Assembly (NCBI GenBank): GCA_021773175.1
Contig: JAJFKO010000011.1
Coordinates: 62,001-126,000 of the forward strand
Length of the DNA: 64,000 nt
Reading direction: 5' to 3'
From: Gammaproteobacteria bacterium
GTDB taxonomy: Bacteria > Pseudomonadota > Gammaproteobacteria > JAJFKO01
This document shows positions 58,539-64,000 of this stretch, piece by piece (within the stretch, counting starts at the first letter, position 1; the number at the start of each line of letters is the position of its first letter). Under the pieces are notes generated by a model, which saw only the letters and a list, made by a program, of their open reading frames with translations, did no database searches and was not told where the DNA came from. The position numbers and the translations under genes are program-made.

Positions 58539-60599
58539 TTATAACTTATCTGCAAAAGTATTTTTGTCTTGTTGATATTTAGAGCGTAACACTCGACGCA
58601 TAATTTTATTTGATGCTGTGCGAGGCAATGAATCTAAGAATACTATGTCATGTATCTTAAATAATGGATTGAGCTGTTTGCTTATTGTTTGTTGTAATAT
58701 GTCTTTTAATTTATTTTTAGCCACATCTTGTTTCTCAGTTAAAACCACTGCGGTCACTAAAAGGTTAGGCCCGCCATTCTGCGGCGGTACAGCAATGGCG
58801 GCAGATTCTAGAATCATGGGGTTTTGATTGATTAAGCGTTCTATTTCAATAGAACTGATTTTAATACCACCTAATTTCATGGTGTCATCAGCACGGCCTA
58901 AAGCACGATAGTAGCCATTATCTAACTGTTCTAACTCATCACCATGGCGTCGAGTTATATGGCCATTGATTATTGGCATGCCTTGATAATAGACCTCATC
59001 GTGACTGCGATTAAGTAAATCAATGGAAAAACCTAAAGAAGGCGGAAGCAACGCGATTTCACCACTACTTGCGGCGTGTTGATCTTCATCTAATAAATAG
59101 AAGTTTAATCCCATGGTTGCAGTGGAGAACGTTGCAGGAATATTTGCTTGCATCACAGAGCTGCTAATATAAGCAACGACTTCGGTGCCACCGCAATATT
59201 CAATTACGGGTTTATAGTTGGCTCGTGACATCAACCAAAACATATCCTCTGGGTTTGATGCTTCAGCTGTCGATGAAAACAGTTTGAGATTAGAGAAATC
59301 TAAACCGGCAAAACAATTTGTATTGCGCCACTGTTTAACAATGCTCGGCACTGTACCTAATATATCAACTTTAGCGTTTTGAATAAATTCACCAAATTCA
59401 CGTTCTGTTGGTGCTCCATAATATAAACCGATCGTCGCTTTATTGATTAGCGTGGCAAATAGCAACCATGGTCCCATCATCCAACCTAAGGTGGTAGGCC
59501 AAGTAACAACCTCACCAGGCTGAATATCTTGATGCAAGTGACCATCGCTGGCACATTTAATAGCAGTAGTGTGATACCACGGAATTGCTTTTGGTATTCC
59601 CGTTGTGCCGGATGAAAAAAGAATATTTAAATGGGCCTCTGGAGTCATCGGGCAAGAGTTGAAATCATCATTTTCGACTAAGAATTCATCCCAATGCAAA
59701 TCCTCTGAGCGTAGTGTGACAGAGGATTTATCTGTTGCAGAGATAACAATACATTTAGGCGTGTTTTCTGCAATAATTTTTGTATATAGCGGCAGGCTTT
59801 TACCTTTACGCAGTATGAGATCTTGCGTAACAATGGCTTTGGCATTAACGATGTTTAAACGTGTTTGAATTTCTTCTGTTGAATAACTTTCTGCAATTGA
59901 AGCCACCACCATACCGCATTTAATAATACCCAAATAAGTAATAATAGCTTCTACGGTCATTGGCATGATAACCGCAATGCTATCACCTTGCTCAAAACCT
60001 TGTTTAATCAAACTATTCGCAACCTGACTTGAGGCCTTATTTAATTGTGCCACAGACAATTGCTGTAATTCACTATTTTCTTGTTGATAGATTATTGCCG
60101 GGCTATTTTGATCTTGATGCTGAAAACAACTATCCGCGATATTTAATTTACCACCATTAAACCAATGCGCTTGCTCAACACCAGAACTTGTATCACAAAT
60201 TTTTTGATATGGTTGCTGCCATTGAATAGTTAATTGCTCTGACATAGTTTGCCAAAAGTCACTTTTATTTTGATAAGACCATTGATACAAAGCAGGGTAG
60301 TCAGCGATATTTTTCTGCTGTAATAACCGCATCAAATTACTGTCGTTTATAGTTTCGTTATCAGGTAGCCAAGTAGGGTAATTAAATTGATTTGGTTTCG
60401 CGCCATACACATGCCGATAAAGTGATAAATGCAGTTCAAAGTCAAGCTCAGGGCTAAGGATTTCTTTACTAACTCGCTGCCAGCACTGTTCGCTAGATAG
60501 AGTTCGTTGCCATTTTACTAGCTTTTGCAAAATATTTTCAGCTTGCGATGCGGATAGCCCATGGGCGATAAGTTGTTGTTGTGACAGTCCTTTTGTCAT
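58539..60599 (-). CDS. AMP-dependent acyl-CoA synthetase (acyl-activating enzyme 17/18-like)
   Basis: A 686-aa ANL-superfamily ligase that activates a carboxylic acid as acyl-AMP and joins it to CoA. The P-loop is LFSSGTTGIPKAIPW near residue 330. The hinge is RALGRADDTMKLGGIKI, and the catalytic Lys is in RTASNKIMRRVLR near the end. The N-terminal 130 residues resemble the acetyl-CoA/acetoacetyl-CoA synthetase cap but are longer, as in plant AAE17/18-type proteins. Substrate unknown; acetoacetate or another short acid is possible. It converges on tatD with three bases between the stops. Confidence 0.85.
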   Translation of the reverse strand: MTKGLSQQQLIAHGLSASQAENILQKLVKWQRTLSSEQCWQRVSKEILSPELDFELHLSLYRHVYGAKPNQFNYPTWLPDNETINDSNLMRLLQQKNIADYPALYQWSYQNKSDFWQTMSEQLTIQWQQPYQKICDTSSGVEQAHWFNGGKLNIADSCFQHQDQNSPAIIYQQENSELQQLSVAQLNKASSQVANSLIKQGFEQGDSIAVIMPMTVEAIITYLGIIKCGMVVASIAESYSTEEIQTRLNIVNAKAIVTQDLILRKGKSLPLYTKIIAENTPKCIVISATDKSSVTLRSEDLHWDEFLVENDDFNSCPMTPEAHLNILFSSGTTGIPKAIPWYHTTAIKCASDGHLHQDIQPGEVVTWPTTLGWMMGPWLLFATLINKATIGLYYGAPTEREFGEFIQNAKVDILGTVPSIVKQWRNTNCFAGLDFSNLKLFSSTAEASNPEDMFWLMSRANYKPVIEYCGGTEVVAYISSSVMQANIPATFSTATMGLNFYLLDEDQHAASSGEIALLPPSLGFSIDLLNRSHDEVYYQGMPIINGHITRRHGDELEQLDNGYYRALGRADDTMKLGGIKISSIEIERLINQNPMILESAAIAVPPQNGGPNLLVTAVVLTEKQDVAKNKLKDILQQTISKQLNPLFKIHDIVFLDSLPRTASNKIMRRVLRSKYQQDKNTFADKL

Positions 60600-60668
60600 A
60601 ATTATTGTTCCTGAACCTGCTTTTTGTTAATCATAGAAGTTATAAAGCACTATAACAACCTCAAGTTT

Positions 60669-61928
60669 TTAAAAACGGGAATACGCATAAGGCTGAATAT
60701 CGATATCAGCAGTACCTTTTTCAATAATATCTGCCAATAATTTTCCAGAGCCGGCAGCCATGGTCCAGCCTAAATGGCTATGACCAGTATTTAGATATAA
60801 ATGTTCAATAGAGGTTTCCCCAATGACCGGCACACCATCTGGAGTAACAGGGCGTAATCCACACCATGGTGATAGGTTATTCGCATCGATATAATCACTA
60901 AAATTTGGATATATTTGTTTGAGCATATTTACTAAATTATTAACGCGACGAGATTTAATTGATAAATCATAACCGGCTAACTCTGCTGTTCCCGCAACAC
61001 GCATACAATTATCTAATGGCGTGACTGCGGCATGCAAATCATCATCAGCAACAGGAATTGTCGGTGGAGTAGGCCAGTTTTGCATAGGAACTGTAATAGA
61101 ATAACCTTTTACCGGTTGTACTGGTAACTTTAAACCTAGGGGTTTTAATAGACAGGGGCTATAACTGCCTGCTGCAATAATCAAACGATCAACTGCAACA
61201 TGATGACTTTGATATTGTAATGATTGCACTCGCGAGCCATTCAATGTAATGCCGCTAATATCACAGTTAAAATGAAATTTTACACCTTGTTTTGCAGCAT
61301 GTTCAGCAAGCTGTTGGCAGAATTTGTGTGCATCTCCCGCTTCATCACTTGGATAATAGAGTGCACCAACAATTTTATCTTCGATATCTTTTAACGCTGG
61401 TTCGAGTTTAATGAGTTCATGATTATTCAATAATTGATAAGGAATATTATATTGCTCAAGCTTACATGCTTTTTTACTAGTGGCATGTAGCATACTCTCA
61501 TCTCGAAATATATGTATTACACCTTTAGTAATCTCATCATAATTCAATGTGACGTGTTGGCGCAGTTCTTGTAGAGTTTGTAAGCTGTAATGTGTGATTT
61601 TAGCATTACTAATCATACTCTCTATATGGCGCTTAGAATTCGAATAATGTGAAAACTGGATTCCCCAACCTAATAAGGATGGGATAACATGTGGTCGTAG
61701 CAATAAAGATGAATCTTCTTTGCCAATGGAATTAAATATTTTTTTTATGGCGCCAGGAGCATTCCATGGATCCGATAAGCTGGGAGTAATAATGCCAGCA
61801 TTAGCAAAACTGGTTTCTAAAGCTGCAGCTTCTCGACGTTCATAGACACTAACATCATGACCATATTGATTTAAGTAATAAGCCGTGGTTGTGCCAATGA
61901 GTCCCGCACCAATAATTGCAATTTTCAT
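60669..61928 (-). CDS. dadA: D-amino acid dehydrogenase
   Basis: A 419-aa FAD enzyme of the DadA/DAO family that oxidises D-amino acids and passes electrons to the respiratory chain at the inner membrane. It opens with the dinucleotide motif AIIGAGLIGTTTAYYL. SFANAGIITPSLSDPWNAPG is the DadA substrate-loop signature. The C-terminus has GLRPVTPDGVPVIG and TGHSHLGWTMAAGSG, the second FAD region. No alanine racemase gene is adjacent. Confidence 0.93.
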   Translation of the reverse strand: MKIAIIGAGLIGTTTAYYLNQYGHDVSVYERREAAALETSFANAGIITPSLSDPWNAPGAIKKIFNSIGKEDSSLLLRPHVIPSLLGWGIQFSHYSNSKRHIESMISNAKITHYSLQTLQELRQHVTLNYDEITKGVIHIFRDESMLHATSKKACKLEQYNIPYQLLNNHELIKLEPALKDIEDKIVGALYYPSDEAGDAHKFCQQLAEHAAKQGVKFHFNCDISGITLNGSRVQSLQYQSHHVAVDRLIIAAGSYSPCLLKPLGLKLPVQPVKGYSITVPMQNWPTPPTIPVADDDLHAAVTPLDNCMRVAGTAELAGYDLSIKSRRVNNLVNMLKQIYPNFSDYIDANNLSPWCGLRPVTPDGVPVIGETSIEHLYLNTGHSHLGWTMAAGSGKLLADIIEKGTADIDIQPYAYSRF

Positions 61929-62038
61929 ATTTTTACCAAAGATGATGACAGATAGCGTTTATTTTAGTTTATGGATGGCTTAAATGGAAGCTATGTTGTA
62001 CTATTCACCCAACAATTTATGATGTAAATCAAGAGAGT

Positions 62039-62836
62039 ATGATGGCGAAAAGCACACAAATCGAAAAAAAATTATTACATTATTCCAGCAAAGCTATTGC
62101 TGATTTTAAAATGATTAGCAAAGGCGATCGTGTTTTAGTTTGTTTATCTGGTGGTAAAGATTCCTTTTCAATGCTGAAATTACTGCAACATATGCGTATT
62201 GAATCACATTATAAGTTTGAAATTTTATCTTTCACCTTAGATCAAATGCAACCAGGTTGGGATGATAGTGGTTTACGCAACTGGTTAGATGATAATAAAA
62301 TTCCGTTTGAGATTTTGTCTGAAGATACATATTCGATCGTTATTGATAAGGTCCCCGCGGGCAAAACATATTGCTCTTTATGTTCGCGTTTACGTCGAGG
62401 TATTATTTATACGTATGCCGAACAACATGGCTATAATCGAATAGCATTAGGTCATCACCGCGATGATTTAATTCGTACTTTAATGATGTCAATTTTGTAT
62501 AATGGCCAACTTAAATCAATGCCGCCAAAATTATTATCTGATAATAAGAAGAATATCGTGATTAGGCCATTAGCCTATTGCCAAGAAAACGATATTATTC
62601 AGTATGCTGAAGAACAAGCATTTCCAATTATCCCGTGTAATTTATGTGGCTCACAAGAAAACTTGATGCGACAACGGGTTAAAAAATTGATCGATGATTT
62701 GGCAAAAGAGAATCCAAAAGTTCCAAGCAACATATTACATGCACTAAGTAGTATCCAACCTAGCCAGTTGATGGATCATAAGTATTGGGATTTTAAAAAT
62801 TTACATATTGAAGAAGCATTAGAAACAACAGAATAA
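62039..62836 (+). CDS. ttcA: tRNA 2-thiocytidine biosynthesis protein
   Basis: Inserts sulfur at cytidine 32 of tRNAs. The 265-aa chain has the PP-loop [13 protein letters not shown] near residue 38. It also has both cysteine sites that hold the iron-sulfur cluster, [10 protein letters not shown] near 118 and [11 protein letters not shown] near 200. It is shorter than E. coli TtcA, mainly at the C-terminus. Two adjacent ATGs (62039, 62042) can start it. Confidence 0.95.
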   Translation: MMAKSTQIEKKLLHYSSKAIADFKMISKGDRVLVCLSGGKDSFSMLKLLQHMRIESHYKFEILSFTLDQMQPGWDDSGLRNWLDDNKIPFEILSEDTYSIVIDKVPAGKTYCSLCSRLRRGIIYTYAEQHGYNRIALGHHRDDLIRTLMMSILYNGQLKSMPPKLLSDNKKNIVIRPLAYCQENDIIQYAEEQAFPIIPCNLCGSQENLMRQRVKKLIDDLAKENPKVPSNILHALSSIQPSQLMDHKYWDFKNLHIEEALETTE

Positions 62837-62855
62837 AAAGACAGTAAGGCTTAAA

Positions 62856-64000
62856 ATGGTAAAGGATAACCTGCAAATACCGCTAATAAAATATCTTCTC
62901 AATTCCCTATTATTACTGAGCTTAATAGTGGGGCTTACTGCTTGTGGTGATCAGCCTGTCAATAATCCGCACCGCAGCAAAGATGCGAAAGCCAATGTTC
63001 GTTATGGTGTATTCACTGAGCGTCCCAAAACCTTAGATCCTGCGCGCTCATACTCTGCAAATGAAGCTATTTTTACCGGGCAGATCTATGAGCCGCCGCT
63101 GCAATATCATTATTTAAAGCGTCCATATCAGCTGGTACCATTAACCGCAGAAACTATTCCTGTCCCGATTTATTTAGATAAAAATGGACATGCTTTACCC
63201 GAGAATGCGCCGGCAAAAGAAGTCGCTTATAGTGTTTATAATATTGCGATTAAATCTGGGATGTATTATCAACCGCATCCGGCACTTGCTAAAGATAAGC
63301 AGGGACAATATCGCTATCTACATTTAACGCAACAACAAGCAGGAAAATACAATACGTTAAGTCAGTTTAAGCATACTGGAACGCGTGAAGTTACGGCCAA
63401 AGATTATGTTTATGAGATAAAACGTTTGGCTAGCCCGAAAACACAATCTCCCATAGCAGGGCTAATGAGCCATTATATTTTAGGTTTTACAGCTTATATG
63501 AAAACGTTAGATAAAGCCTTTAAAGAAGCGAAACAGCATGGCAAACACTTTGTGAATCTATGTAACTATCCTTTGGCGGGAGCTAAAGTCATCGACAAAT
63601 ATCACTATCAAATTGTCTTAAAAGGTAAATACCCACAGTTTATTTATTGGTTGGCGATGCCGTTTTTTGCACCGATTCCTTGGCAAGCGGATGCCTTTTA
63701 TAGTCAACCAGGCTTAGCCAAAAATAATATTAGTTTCGATTGGTATCCGATTGGTTCTGGCCCTTACATGCTGACAGTGAATAATCCAAATAGTAAAATG
63801 GTATTAGAAGAAAATCCCAACTTTCATGGTGAGAAATATCCAACAGAAGGAATGCCTGGAGATAAAGCCAAAGGTTTGCTTGTAGATGCAGGTAAACAAC
63901 TACCTTTTGTTAAACGCTATGTTTTTACTTTAGAAAAAGAAAGTTTACCGATGTGGAATAAATTCCTACAAGGCTATTATGATCAATCAGGGATAAGTTC
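62856..64000 (+). CDS. peptide ABC transporter substrate-binding lipoprotein, 5' part (cut by window edge)
   Basis: ATG 62856 follows TAAGGC. The N-terminus is a lipoprotein signal: hydrophobic LLNSLLLLSLIVG, then lipobox LTAC with Cys as the lipidated residue. The mature part fits family 5 solute-binding proteins (OppA/DppA type): PKTLDPARSYSANEAIFTGQIYE at the start and FDWYPIGSGPYMLT with NPNFHG further on. At least 381 codons are open to the window edge. It would capture oligopeptides at the inner or outer membrane for import. It starts 19 bases after ttcA. Confidence 0.92.
   Translation, partial: MVKDNLQIPLIKYLLNSLLLLSLIVGLTACGDQPVNNPHRSKDAKANVRYGVFTERPKTLDPARSYSANEAIFTGQIYEPPLQYHYLKRPYQLVPLTAETIPVPIYLDKNGHALPENAPAKEVAYSVYNIAIKSGMYYQPHPALAKDKQGQYRYLHLTQQQAGKYNTLSQFKHTGTREVTAKDYVYEIKRLASPKTQSPIAGLMSHYILGFTAYMKTLDKAFKEAKQHGKHFVNLCNYPLAGAKVIDKYHYQIVLKGKYPQFIYWLAMPFFAPIPWQADAFYSQPGLAKNNISFDWYPIGSGPYMLTVNNPNSKMVLEENPNFHGEKYPTEGMPGDKAKGLLVDAGKQLPFVKRYVFTLEKESLPMWNKFLQGYYDQSGIS

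Overview
The window is AT-rich, densely coded bacterial chromosome, with most neighbours close together or overlapping. Its housekeeping genes are gammaproteobacterial: metG, nadE, holB, tatD, ttcA, phhA, a fused lysAC, an isovaleryl-CoA dehydrogenase and type IV pilus minor pilins. Large ankyrin proteins, a Sel1 protein and long helical orphans sit among them. Three of the orphan or ankyrin genes carry the same PmrA-box-like promoter. Together this suggests a host-associated member of the Legionellales (Legionella/Coxiella/Berkiella-like) whose Dot/Icm-type effectors may be PmrA-controlled. The order-level assignment and the effector role are inference. No secretion-system gene lies in the window.

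Region by region. 1-1376 is the 5' part of metG. 1558-12483 is an accessory block: two paralogous giant ankyrin proteins (1549 and 1584 aa), each behind a PmrA-like box, with an orphan 232-aa gene and a broken small gene between them. 12542-19128 carries phhA, a FabH-like synthase joined to pilV, pilW and pilX, then an enoyl-CoA hydratase / SDR / DUF924 group. 19191-24421 holds a tiny leftward operon ending in a clear terminator, a methyltransferase, an orphan 447-aa protein, a POT/MFS transporter and an SMP-30 protein. 24437-38125 carries nadE, a family 4 uracil-DNA glycosylase, FimT, small secreted proteins, a DMT transporter, a gene remnant, a helical orphan, an acyl-CoA dehydrogenase, a Sel1 protein, a disulfide oxidoreductase and an AddA-like helicase-nuclease.

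38126-46035 opens with a cluster of DnaA-box-like sites. It then has a periplasmic repeat protein, a methyltransferase, a duplicated 3' end of lysAC flanking a small secreted gene, lysAC itself, DinB, another small secreted protein and a Dph6-like ATPase. 46025-54532 has hipBA with E. coli-type HipB operators, a secreted double nitrilase with one dead active site, an orphan, an HglS-type 2-oxoadipate dioxygenase and the AddB-like partner of the distant AddA-like gene. 54585-64000 has the third PmrA-boxed gene (604 aa), holB, tatD, an acyl-activating enzyme, dadA, ttcA and the start of an oligopeptide-binding lipoprotein.

Metabolically, phhA, dadA, isovaleryl-CoA dehydrogenase, HglS and two peptide-uptake proteins fit a life on host amino acids and peptides. 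The most interesting signals are the three matched PmrA-like promoters, a shared C-terminal tail and expandable hexanucleotide repeat in the ankyrin pair, the lysAC 3' duplication, the dead nitrilase domain, the DnaA-box cluster and a dispersed palindromic repeat family. No tRNA, rRNA, CRISPR array, insertion sequence or prophage was seen.
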